64,000 bases of DNA from an uncultured Porphyromonadaceae bacterium. GTDB taxonomy: Bacteria > Bacteroidota > Bacteroidia > Bacteroidales > Muribaculaceae. Position numbers and translations under genes: made by a program. Shown here piece after piece: positions 26,601 through 35,825 of this stretch (positions are counted from its first letter, which is position 1; each line of letters opens with the position of its first letter). The notes below the pieces were generated by a model. That model was not told where the DNA came from, did not search any database, and saw only the letters and a list, made by a program, of their open reading frames with translations. The stretch covers positions 1 to 64,000 of the forward strand of contig CAMWRH010000004.1 of NCBI GenBank assembly GCA_947176605.1. Reading direction: 5' to 3'.

Positions 26601-29600
26601 TATCTTCTACCAGGTGGCCGACTGTGATTCTGTAATAGCAAGCGGCTGGATAGTCGCTTCGGAATCAAATACCGTATTCAACGCACCCACACCAAAGCCG
26701 GGTGCCATGGTGACGGTCACTTTCAGGGGCGAACATAATCTTGATGCCCGCATAGCTTCTGTCAACATCCTGCCGGCTGCCCGACACCAACGCCTGAGTT
26801 TCATCACCGATACTTTCCGCGACAGGATCACTCCACGCTCACAGGAGTCATGGAGATTCCGGCTTGTGAGGGTGGTGCAACCGGGAGATTCCGTGCTTTC
26901 TGACAATTCGGCTGTAATTGCGGTACTGTCTAATTCGGCATTGAATGCCATTACCCCCTTTGAATGGACATTTAATCCGTCAAGGATACTATCTTATCCG
27001 GTGAAGGGATCCGTACACAGTACTTACAATCCTTTCTCTCGTGGTGCCGACAGCCGCTATCTTCTTCTGTCAGATATGCGTCCTCGCATTTCCTTTACTC
27101 CCGACCCTCTGCCTGCATGGAATTTCTGGGGTCAGACGGGTAAGCCGATGTTTCTCAGGAATCTCAGGATACGCGGAAGCCGGGAATCGGACACCGATAA
27201 ATTCAGGGCCGTGATGGAATGTGCCGTTGTTGACGATCAGTGCAATATGGTATATGCGGAGGCGGCCACGGCAGGCAATGTGATGATGAAAAGCATGGCC
27301 ACTGAGTCAGTGGCCGATGCCGACTCAGGTGCGGGCACCCCTGCTGATGAGGGAGTCGCGGCAGAGGAAGCCGGTATCCCGCTGCGCGACACGACCTGTC
27401 CGCTGGCCTTCTTTAAACCGCTGCTCGCTACGGATGCCGACGGTGTGGCGGATATCTCTTTTGAGGTGCCTGATTTCAATACGACCTGGACGCTGCAGCT
27501 CGTAGGCTATGACCGGAATATGCTCTCCGCCTCTCTGCGCCGTGAGACTGTGGCTGCCAAACCGGTGATGATCTCCACCAACATGCCCCGCTTCCTGCTT
27601 ACCGGCGACAAGGGGGTTGTGGCGGCCACAATGTTCAATAATTCGGATGAGCCGATTGATATCCATGGCACAATCGAAATATTCGACATCGCTTCGGGTA
27701 AGGTGCTGGCACGCGGTGAAGCGGATGCCCCCTCTCTGGCACCTGCGGCCAATGCTCCGGTAAGTGTGAAGTTTGATGTGCCGGCTGAGTGTCAGGCATT
27801 AGGGGTAAGGGCTATCGCGAAATGCGATGCCGGATCTGACGGCGAGCAGCAGATGATTCAGGTGCTCCCCTCCTCACAGCCGGTGCTGGAAGCCACATCA
27901 TTCTATCTCCTCCCCTCGCAAAAGACCCTGACGGTCGATCTCCCGAAGATGGGTAAGAATGATAAGGTGACGCTGAATTACTGCGCAAATCCCGCCTGGT
28001 ATGTGCTCACATCGCTGTCGGGACTTATCGAGGCGGATTCCGAATCGGCTCTGTGCAATCTGAATGCCCTGTATGCCACAAGTGTGGCCAGCGGACTGAT
28101 ACGCCGCTATCCCGATCTGCGCAAGGGGATTGAATCGCTGTACGCCCCTGACGGTGATGCCGCACTGCTTACATCTCCGCTTGAAAAGAACGGTTCGCTG
28201 AAAATCGCATCGCTTAATGCCACTCCGTGGGTCAATGATGCAGAGTCGGAGACGGCACGCATGCACTCGCTTTCTTCGCTTACCGACTCGGTGCGTGCCG
28301 ACGCCGTTATCTCGGCTTCAATTACGCAGCTTCTGAAAAATCAGAAGGCTGACGGTGGGTTTGCCTGGATGCCGCAGATGGATGAATCGCTCTGGATTTC
28401 GCTGAATGTGGTAGACTGTGCGGCTCGCATCTCCGAAAGCGGGTATCAGCCGAAGGATAAAAGATGGAGCAATATGGTGAATAAAACTCTTGCGTATACA
28501 GATGCCACGGTCGCCAAGGCGTATCAGAAGACTGTGACGGAGTATAGGTCGAAGTATCCTCTGGAATCGGAGATTCGGTATTTCCTCAACCGCTCCATTC
28601 TCGGAGCCGCTGCGCCTACGGGGTGGCTTAAGAAGATGCACTCTGATATGGCTACGCGTCTGCCGGCCGAATGGCGCAACCTTTCGATTGCCGACAAGGC
28701 TGCGGCGGCACGCATGCTCCATCGCATGGGGAATGATGCTCTGGCACGCGAGATACTGCGGTCGGTGCGTGAGTTTGCCTCATGCAAGCCCGACAAGGGG
28801 ATGTGGTTTGACAATCTGAAGGAGTCGTGGCACTTGCTCCCGCCGAAGGTGGTGACGGCCGACTGCCTTATCGCCTTTAATGAGGTGATGCCGGGTGATT
28901 CGGCCATTATGGAGATGTGCCGCTATCTTGTGCTGTCGCGCCAGGGTGAGGATTGGAATGTGGCCATGACTCCGGCGGCCGTCACGGCCACTGTCAATGC
29001 CGTGCTTGCAAGCGATCTGGGATGGACCTCCTTGCAGTCTGCCCCCGCTCCGCGCATCATGATCGATGGCAAGCAGATTTCACTCCCCTCTGAGGCGCAG
29101 GCTCTGACCGGTAACGTCTATGTCGACCTTTCGCCCGCACAGGCCTCCGGCAAGCGGCTGGAGATAGTGCGTCAGGAGGATGTGCCGGCTTGGGGTGCCG
29201 TGCTCAGGCAATATGTGGCTCCGGCGGCTTCGGTCAAGGCTCAGTCGATGCCGCAGCTGAGTGTGACAAAGCAGCTCCTGCCTATTGAGATGACCCAAGG
29301 GGGGGAGAAGGCCGGCAAGAGTGCCACCTCTTTCAGTAAGGGCGATCTTATCCGGGTGACGATGACGCTGGTCACTGACAGGGATCTTGACTATGTGCTT
29401 ATCCGGGATCAGAGAGGAGCCTTCATGCAGCCTCAGTCGCAGCTTACCTCCTATACAGTGGAAGATGGACTTTGGGTGCTCCGGGAGACGCGGAATTCGG
29501 CTACCAATTTCTATCTTACACATCTGCCTAAGGGGCAGTACATCATTACGTATGACGTGTATGCCGACCGCGACGGGGAGTATTCCACCGGTATCGCCAC

Positions 29601-29667
29601 CGCCCAGTCGCAGTATTACCCGATGATTACGGCCCATTCGGCAGGATGCATCGTGAAAGTGGAATAA
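23647..29667 (+). CDS. Alpha-2-macroglobulin family protein, very large, thioester motif absent
   Basis: A 2006-residue exported protein with a signal peptide (ending PCLTISA). The middle carries MG-type beta domains, with YHPGDSLKCVAVVAANRDN marking MG2 and ADYKAPTFRITVDE a further one. The A2M core is recognisable at PDFNTTWTLQLVGYDRNMLSASLRRETVAAKPVMISTNMPRFLLTGDKG. The alpha-toroid follows. Where bacterial homologues carry C-x-E-Q for the covalent thioester, this protein has CNLN at about residue 1470, so covalent trapping of proteases is not expected. In Gram-negative bacteria such proteins guard the periplasm against foreign proteases or take part in surface assembly. The gene starts 180 bp after the Spy-like gene. 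Confidence 0.88.
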   Translation: MRPHITAKRILTVLLVCFSTTPCLTISANDSIIHAAPPALHNATIERAESPLPPRMNLSDVKRRDDLAKAISPALAKPDFAFPATVASNARVVYDEAMETNHPVTALRAAMQWYVAEQLITSDSIPAAMRLYDRLQQRLPQPYASLAALLKARLLSDLYLADRYTFDSRTLAESADDDPRLWSGDMLKSEIRSLTESAMRQQQLLTDMPISDIAPLIDNASQAAKAGMTAFDFVCYRVADLLRPFQTAADIPASVGSIPFVRTDISQDTPDTMSVQSAPRLSSLGVIDTLIEADSKRGKKGKDALFAARLQRLQLLGPAEQKSAYMKELLDIYSYPSPKRPLLVSTLLWMNMLPLNYPVNICDTYRLVQQTVDDYPKSDLIPYLKDQLEYMRRPAISIGFDDTVLPGECAKVTYSLANARECYLLLVSLQAPHKRSTYLMQKSIPSNATTRVLKHITSDLPYPFILNDTILSEPLAPGYYTVIPSASPSLAGRYPNLKNADLSIINVSDCSAFVQDIRSTLTTERPDMSDPPLGYLYVTDCITGAPERNVTVKFCTQDGVSMNSTVGFRDLPAKFTTDDNGRVPIYYRNSYALIKSATNQIRDVYIHSAYAYNPKRYVADVLTDLALYHPGDSLKCVAVVAANRDNLLSAAKGVNIVISLFDANNKEVDKISAITDDYGRATADLAIPREGLTGSFRVSAILPGDASIPAETLGSQMVEVADYKAPTFRITVDETSLEDDSALISGNVMTYSGMPLANTEVTLDIRFNRRWWRWYPQSAANLPSLYSAKVTTDAQGRFALPLGLSNLYGTPYEDGYFSVSATATSPDGETQQGNGTFFAIADGLHISLQDMTLEAPDGDISIPVSLINEVGVQVVHPVDYRITACSDGHLVTEGTASSPTISIPASLLPSGQYVTTVALPGVLQADGSRGADNDSVARMTLTLWRRDDTRPPMATPLWIPESQLYAGENADSVPVTVGSAYKDSHIFYQVADCDSVIASGWIVASESNTVFNAPTPKPGAMVTVTFRGEHNLDARIASVNILPAARHQRLSFITDTFRDRITPRSQESWRFRLVRVVQPGDSVLSDNSAVIAVLSNSALNAITPFEWTFNPSRILSYPVKGSVHSTYNPFSRGADSRYLLLSDMRPRISFTPDPLPAWNFWGQTGKPMFLRNLRIRGSRESDTDKFRAVMECAVVDDQCNMVYAEAATAGNVMMKSMATESVADADSGAGTPADEGVAAEEAGIPLRDTTCPLAFFKPLLATDADGVADISFEVPDFNTTWTLQLVGYDRNMLSASLRRETVAAKPVMISTNMPRFLLTGDKGVVAATMFNNSDEPIDIHGTIEIFDIASGKVLARGEADAPSLAPAANAPVSVKFDVPAECQALGVRAIAKCDAGSDGEQQMIQVLPSSQPVLEATSFYLLPSQKTLTVDLPKMGKNDKVTLNYCANPAWYVLTSLSGLIEADSESALCNLNALYATSVASGLIRRYPDLRKGIESLYAPDGDAALLTSPLEKNGSLKIASLNATPWVNDAESETARMHSLSSLTDSVRADAVISASITQLLKNQKADGGFAWMPQMDESLWISLNVVDCAARISESGYQPKDKRWSNMVNKTLAYTDATVAKAYQKTVTEYRSKYPLESEIRYFLNRSILGAAAPTGWLKKMHSDMATRLPAEWRNLSIADKAAAARMLHRMGNDALAREILRSVREFASCKPDKGMWFDNLKESWHLLPPKVVTADCLIAFNEVMPGDSAIMEMCRYLVLSRQGEDWNVAMTPAAVTATVNAVLASDLGWTSLQSAPAPRIMIDGKQISLPSEAQALTGNVYVDLSPAQASGKRLEIVRQEDVPAWGAVLRQYVAPAASVKAQSMPQLSVTKQLLPIEMTQGGEKAGKSATSFSKGDLIRVTMTLVTDRDLDYVLIRDQRGAFMQPQSQLTSYTVEDGLWVLRETRNSATNFYLTHLPKGQYIITYDVYADRDGEYSTGIATAQSQYYPMITAHSAGCIVKVE

Positions 29668-29780
29668 GACATGGCGACCGGAAGCAACTCCCGACAGTCC
29701 AGACATGGAGAGGGCTTCCATCGGGGTATCTGAAAGGGCATAAAGGGTGCATATTCTATGCATCTATCCCCCGTTTACTA

Positions 29781-29811
29781 TTGCCAATTTGAAATTTTAT
29801 TATTTACTTTG
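29781..29811 (+). promoter_or_regulatory. Probable promoter of second Omp28-like gene
   Basis: TTG (29781-29783), a 20-bp spacer and TTACTTTG (29804-29811) fit the consensus except for one base in the -7 box. Confidence 0.45.
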
Positions 29812-29857
29812 TGACCGGAGTCTACATCAGTCTGTACTGGCTGAAGACTCCGGTCAC
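29811..29857 (+). other. Leader hairpin with T-tract before second Omp28-like gene
   Basis: GTGACCGGAGTC (29811-29822) pairs perfectly with GACTCCGGTCAC (29846-29857) around a 23-base loop, followed by TTTTTATATC. It could terminate the upstream alpha-2-macroglobulin transcript. Because it begins at the predicted transcript start of the next gene, it could also attenuate that gene. Confidence 0.6.
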
Positions 29858-29875
29858 TTTTTATATCTAACCTTT

Positions 29876-31900
29876 ATGCGACACGTTTTACTCACCCTGA
29901 TGGTTCTTATGGTCACACTATCGTCCCTGGGAGCCGTTAAGACCCCTGAATTTTATTCTCTTGATTTCGCCACTATGGCAGAGTCGTCGCCATATCCTGA
30001 TGACGGCTGGATCACTTATGGCTCCGGCGCGGCTCCTTCGGCAGCCGCATCTCAGTATTTCAATCCTGACGGCTCCGGACCGGCATATGTATTTCTGAGC
30101 TACAACGGCATGACAATGGCTATGGCCAACACGGAGTTTGCCGATGGATCTGAAGCCGATGAATGGCTCGTCTCACCTGAAATAGACATACCTTACGACA
30201 ATGCCGCCCTGCTCTTTACGGCCTGCGCATACTCCGATCTCAGTCAGTCAATGGGTGTCGGGCTGAATAATTTCAAGGTGCTCGTCTCCGATTCAGGTAC
30301 CGATAAGGAGGATTTCACTGAAGTCGTGATGGAGACGGGTCTGAGAGGCTCCACCACTTCCTATATGGCCACTAAAAAACTGGTGGCTCCCATCAATGGC
30401 CATAAGGGGAAGAAGATTCATCTGGCCTTTGTGACTACGGGAGCGGGAGTGGGACTGACCGGATTCGCCAACCTCCATATGGGTCAGTATATCCTTGAGG
30501 CTGACAATTATACTACGGAAGTCGCTGACCTCGGGGAGTCGATCGATATCGATGTCAACATAGGTATGAAGACGCCTGTGGAGTGCGGTTATGTGGATGC
30601 GGTGCTTTGCGTCGATGGCAAGACGGTGCGCGAGGAGGCGTTCTCGGGGAAGTTCGGTAATTCATCTACCTATATCCTGGTAATGAAGCATATGCTTTTC
30701 GATGATGCCTTTACTCTGGACTCGGAAAATCCCGTGGAGTATACACTTACGCTTACTCCCCGGTTTGACGGAGCTGAACCGTCGGTGGTAAGCGGATGGC
30801 TTTCTACCCCGGGAGCCGTATATCCGAAGAATGTGGTGGTGGAGGAGCTTACCGCTACCGGTTGCGGTTATTGCCCAAGAGGCACAGCGGCCCTTGAGTA
30901 TTACAAAGCCACATATCCCGGCGACGCAGAGACCGGTAAGGCCATACCGATCGCCATCCACGGCTATATGAGTTATTATGATCCGATGAGCCAGGGGGTG
31001 GAGAATTATCTTGCCGAGGTGCAGAAGCTTAACGGCACTTCGGCGCTGCCGGCCGCTACGTTCAACCGCTCAAGCCGCGGCCTTGACCCTTCGTATACGC
31101 AGGAGATGAAACGACAGATGGCCGAGTATTCATATAATACGGCCTCTATCGTTGAAGTTTCCGCTCCCGAAGGATTCGAGTCTCAGCCGGTGAAGCTGAA
31201 CGTAAGGTTTAACGTAAGAAACGGATATAATGCCACCGACCGTCCGCTCAATGCCTCTCTGGTGATGGTGGAGAATGACGTGCAGGGTAATAACAGCGGC
31301 TATAATCAGACAAATTATTTCGCTGAATATACCGCACAGGAAGCCGCTTCGCAGGTGGGAAGCGATCTGGCTCCGTACATCATTCCTTTCATGCGCGGAG
31401 GTGACTACGGTTATCCCTCCGTGCCGGCTACCCTTATCAAGTACCAGCATGTGGCCCGCGGTATTTTTCCCGATTTCTATGGTTCAGCGCTGGCCGGCGC
31501 ATGGGAAGCCGATGTGCCGCAGGAATTCGAGCTCTCTTTCGAGATACCGGCTACGGTGAATGATATCAATAACACTGAAATAATACTGCTCGTCACCGAA
31601 CCTTCGACCCAGGCCATCGTAGCCTCCGACATTATGGAGGCCTCCCGCTTCACGGGCTCCGGCGTGAAGGGGGTATCGGCTGAGTTCCCTGCATCTGTGA
31701 CTTATCGCGACGGCATGATATGCATCGCCACGATTCCGGGAGCATCCGTCGGGATTCATGATGCGGCGGGCGTACTGATATCACGTGCGCAGGCCGGTGC
31801 CGACGGTATGGTTGATATTCCGATGGGCGCCCGGGGCATAGTATTGGTGACTGTCGACAGCTCCGAGGGTCGGCTCACCCGCAAACTGGCAGCTTTCTGA
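29876..31900 (+). CDS. Omp28-like secreted protein with CGYC motif (second copy)
   Basis: A 674-residue exported protein with a signal peptide (MRHVLLTLMVLMVTLSSLGA). Residues ~25-230 form a jelly-roll-like region of the cleaved-adhesin / choice-of-anchor type (YSLDFATM...GWITYG...DEWLVSPEIDIP). Around residue 330 is ELTATGCGYCPRGTAALEYY, the same CGYCPRG signature as the gene at 2358, followed by the thioredoxin-like fold ending SALPAATFNRSSRG. The C-terminus (VGIHDAAGVLISRAQAG...GARGIVLVTV) is a weaker version of the shared tail. ATG 29876 is chosen because it begins the signal peptide; upstream codons overlap the promoter and leader hairpin. Redox or adhesive function is inferred only. Confidence 0.85.
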   Translation: MRHVLLTLMVLMVTLSSLGAVKTPEFYSLDFATMAESSPYPDDGWITYGSGAAPSAAASQYFNPDGSGPAYVFLSYNGMTMAMANTEFADGSEADEWLVSPEIDIPYDNAALLFTACAYSDLSQSMGVGLNNFKVLVSDSGTDKEDFTEVVMETGLRGSTTSYMATKKLVAPINGHKGKKIHLAFVTTGAGVGLTGFANLHMGQYILEADNYTTEVADLGESIDIDVNIGMKTPVECGYVDAVLCVDGKTVREEAFSGKFGNSSTYILVMKHMLFDDAFTLDSENPVEYTLTLTPRFDGAEPSVVSGWLSTPGAVYPKNVVVEELTATGCGYCPRGTAALEYYKATYPGDAETGKAIPIAIHGYMSYYDPMSQGVENYLAEVQKLNGTSALPAATFNRSSRGLDPSYTQEMKRQMAEYSYNTASIVEVSAPEGFESQPVKLNVRFNVRNGYNATDRPLNASLVMVENDVQGNNSGYNQTNYFAEYTAQEAASQVGSDLAPYIIPFMRGGDYGYPSVPATLIKYQHVARGIFPDFYGSALAGAWEADVPQEFELSFEIPATVNDINNTEIILLVTEPSTQAIVASDIMEASRFTGSGVKGVSAEFPASVTYRDGMICIATIPGASVGIHDAAGVLISRAQAGADGMVDIPMGARGIVLVTVDSSEGRLTRKLAAF

Positions 31901-31927
31901 CGCTAAAGGGGGAGCACTGAGTACACA

Positions 31928-31960
31928 GAAGGAGATGTGCAATCACTGCACATCTCCTTC
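31928..31960. terminator. Terminator-like hairpin
   Basis: GAAGGAGATGTGCA (31928-31941) and TGCACATCTCCTTC (31947-31960) form a 14-bp perfect stem with a 5-base loop after the Omp28-like gene. It lies between convergent genes. Confidence 0.7.
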
Positions 31961-32151
31961 GCATTCTACCATATTTAACTTAATAACGTAACGAGTAAAT
32001 TTACCTAACGGTCTCCTTGCCTGCTTCCCTTTGCAGAGCAGCCGGCAGTGAGCGGGAGTGTGGCCGCAGAGACTGTATATGATTTGGCCGAGGCGCCGAC
32101 AATTAAATGCCGCATTGACGCGCAGGCCTTGTGTTATGCGTTGTGTGGATG

Positions 32152-33249
32152 TCACTCCATGGCGGTGGTCATCTCGCCGCAAAGAGAGCGGCTCATAAGT
32201 TCGATCACCCGCTCGGTGTTCTCTTCCGTGCCCAACAGATGCATCAGCTTGGTCACCGAGGCTTCGGCGGTGAGGTCATGACCCGAAATCACTCCGGCCT
32301 GGGAGATGCCGAGGCCGGCTGAATATAGTCCGGGCATCACTGAGCCGTTGGAGCACTGCGAGATGTTGATTATCACGATGCCACGCGATATGGCTTCCGA
32401 GAGGGCGGCGATAAACCACGGGTCGGACGGGCCATTGCCTGAACCGAATGTCTTCAGCACGATTCCCCGTATGCCGGGGGTATTGAACATGTGGCGCACC
32501 ACGTTCTCCTGAATGCCGGGGAAAAGATCCATCACCATTACGTTGGTGTCGAATTTGTAGTGCACCTTCAGTTCGCCGCTCGGCTTATGCTGACGCAGCA
32601 CGTCGCGGTTGAAGTGGATGCCGAGCCCGAAACTCGCCAGTGCCGGAAAATTATTCGATGAGAAGGCACAGAAGTTGTCAGACGAGTGCTTGGTAGAGCG
32701 GTTGCCGCGCCATAGGAAATCCTCGAAGAGTATGGCCACCTCCCTTACCATCGGGCGCCCGTCGGTGTCGCGGGCCGAGGCCACCTGAAGTGCCGTGATA
32801 AGGTTTTCTTCTCCGTCTGTGCGCACATCTCCTATCGGAAGCTGCGACCCGGTGATTATGACCGGCTTGTCAAGATTCTCAAGCATGAAGCTGAGGGCCG
32901 AGGCCGTATAGGCCATCGTGTCGGTGCCATGCAGCACTACGAAACCATCGAATTTCGAGTAATTCTCCTCTATCACTTTGGCTATGCTCTGCCAGTGCAG
33001 CGGATTCATCGAGGAGGAGTCTATGGGATTGGAAAATTCGACACTTTCTATCTCTATGTCGAGCAGCTTTATCTTCGGTACGTTCTCTATAAGATGGTCG
33101 AAGTTGAACGGTTCGAGTGCGCGGGTCTCGGCATTCTCTATCATGCCGATAGTGCCCCCCGTATAGATGATAAGTATGCGTGGCCGCGATGCGTCGGGAG
33201 CAGTGCAGCGACATGTGGTCTTCAATGGAGATCTAGCCGGAGTAGTCAT
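32152..33249 (-). CDS. ansA: Type I L-asparaginase
   Basis: A 365-residue cytoplasmic amidohydrolase converting asparagine to aspartate and ammonia. The nucleophilic threonine lies in IYTGGTIGM (Thr33), and the second catalytic set is in VVLHGTDTMAYTASALSFML, with GSQLPIGDVRTDGEENL next. There is no signal peptide, consistent with the cytoplasmic type I enzyme. The first ~22 residues are a short non-conserved extension. A clear Bacteroidales promoter lies just upstream (33283-33312, minus strand). Confidence 0.94.
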   Translation of the reverse strand: MTTPARSPLKTTCRCTAPDASRPRILIIYTGGTIGMIENAETRALEPFNFDHLIENVPKIKLLDIEIESVEFSNPIDSSSMNPLHWQSIAKVIEENYSKFDGFVVLHGTDTMAYTASALSFMLENLDKPVIITGSQLPIGDVRTDGEENLITALQVASARDTDGRPMVREVAILFEDFLWRGNRSTKHSSDNFCAFSSNNFPALASFGLGIHFNRDVLRQHKPSGELKVHYKFDTNVMVMDLFPGIQENVVRHMFNTPGIRGIVLKTFGSGNGPSDPWFIAALSEAISRGIVIINISQCSNGSVMPGLYSAGLGISQAGVISGHDLTAEASVTKLMHLLGTEENTERVIELMSRSLCGEMTTAME

Positions 33250-33282
33250 AGCGGTCAGGTGTAGTTTTTAAGATTGATAATG

Positions 33283-33312
33283 CAAAGGTAGCAATTTGTT
33301 AGAAACCTGCAA
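33283..33312 (-). promoter_or_regulatory. Bacteroidales-type promoter of ansA
   Basis: On the minus strand TTG (33310-33312) and TACCTTTG (33283-33290) are 19 bp apart, close to the consensus. Confidence 0.75.
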
Positions 33313-33454
33313 AGTTTTTTCGGGGATTTTTTCTGCCGTGCCTGTCATTTTTCCATGCATTCCTTGCGCAATGTCACTATTTTTATATCTCACTCTGCCG
33401 TTTTGACGTGATTCCATATACAAATCCGTCGATTCCGGCCATTTTTATGACATT

Positions 33455-34189
33455 TTAACAATCGTAACTTTTCACACCCGCCAGTCCCGCGACTTCGCCG
33501 ATTTCGGCCAAAATCCGCGTTGCCCCGTATTCGGGAGCCACCCCCTCAGGAAGGGGATGCACATTGTCGGCGTCATATGGCACCTGACATGTGAGCCATC
33601 CGAGCATATTGGGCATGAGGAAGTCTTTGCGAGGGTTGTCGGCGATATAGATGAAGCGGGAAGCCTCGGGATAACGGCGCACTATGGCCTGGAAGTTGTC
33701 GGGGCGTGATTTGTCGCTCCCCGTCTCTTCGGATATGAGGATGTCGGCATCTCTGATATACCGGTCGAGATGCAAGGCTGCGATCTTGCATCTCTGTGTG
33801 CCGGAGCGGCCATCGGTAATCAGGGCCATCACTACGCCGTGATGCTGCAGTAGCCGCAGTGTCTCTTCGGCTCCGGCGGTATATGGGAGATGATCCGGAG
33901 TGTGGTTGCGGTAAAGCGACACAAGGCGCTCCATCTCTTCTTTACGGCGCAATGCGTCGGGGATGAGGGAGGAAAGTTCGTCTTCAAGCATTGTGAAGTA
34001 ATCGGCGCGGTTATTCAGCTGATGCTCCATGCGGGAGGCTATCCCCTGCATGGCGGGATAGGAGGATGCGAGGTGTTGCTCTATGAGGCGGAAGCCGGAG
34101 CGGCAGTAGTCGCGTTCGCGAAGCAGGGTGTCGTCGAGATCAAATACCACTACGGGGCCGTGATAATTAAAGTCGTAGGGCGTATTCAT
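33455..34189 (-). CDS. HAD family hydrolase
   Basis: A 244-residue cytoplasmic phosphatase-like protein of the haloacid dehalogenase superfamily. Motif I is VVFDLDDTLLRERDY with both aspartates, motif II is MALITDGRSGTQ, motif III lies near SEETGSDKSRPDNF, and motif IV is FIYIADNPRKDF. A helical cap lies between motifs I and II (GFRLIEQHLASSYPAMQG...). The substrate is not evident. It stands alone between ansA (about 205 bp downstream) and eno (about 110 bp upstream), all on the minus strand. Confidence 0.88.
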   Translation of the reverse strand: MNTPYDFNYHGPVVVFDLDDTLLRERDYCRSGFRLIEQHLASSYPAMQGIASRMEHQLNNRADYFTMLEDELSSLIPDALRRKEEMERLVSLYRNHTPDHLPYTAGAEETLRLLQHHGVVMALITDGRSGTQRCKIAALHLDRYIRDADILISEETGSDKSRPDNFQAIVRRYPEASRFIYIADNPRKDFLMPNMLGWLTCQVPYDADNVHPLPEGVAPEYGATRILAEIGEVAGLAGVKSYDC

Positions 34190-34299
34190 ACGTCAGGGGT
34201 GATTTATAAATTGGAAAAGCGCGGACACCGGTCGGTATCCGCGCTCATCATAGAATCGTATTAAGACCTTCCGAAGCCGGAAGGCAAAAGGGTCTGTTT

Positions 34300-35604
<1,305 letters not shown>

Positions 35605-35825
35605 CTAAAAATATTATATGAAGTTTACCTTAGTGTTTCTTCCTGCTTGTGTTCCCTTACAGTCTGGCGCATTTTATCCGGATTTGAAGACCGATGGGTC
35701 ATACCGGCCACACAGTCTGAAGGGGAGGGTGATATACACGCCAACAAAATTACTAAATTATTTTCACTTGGAAGCATGACGATATTATATTTTTTATAAA
35801 TTTGTGATTTATTTCACCCTCAGAT

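Noticed and set aside
33370..33386. AATGTCACTATTTTTAT resembling the mobile element's end
   Set aside because: Only the first 11 bases match and the subterminal sequence is absent; likely chance in AT-rich intergenic DNA.
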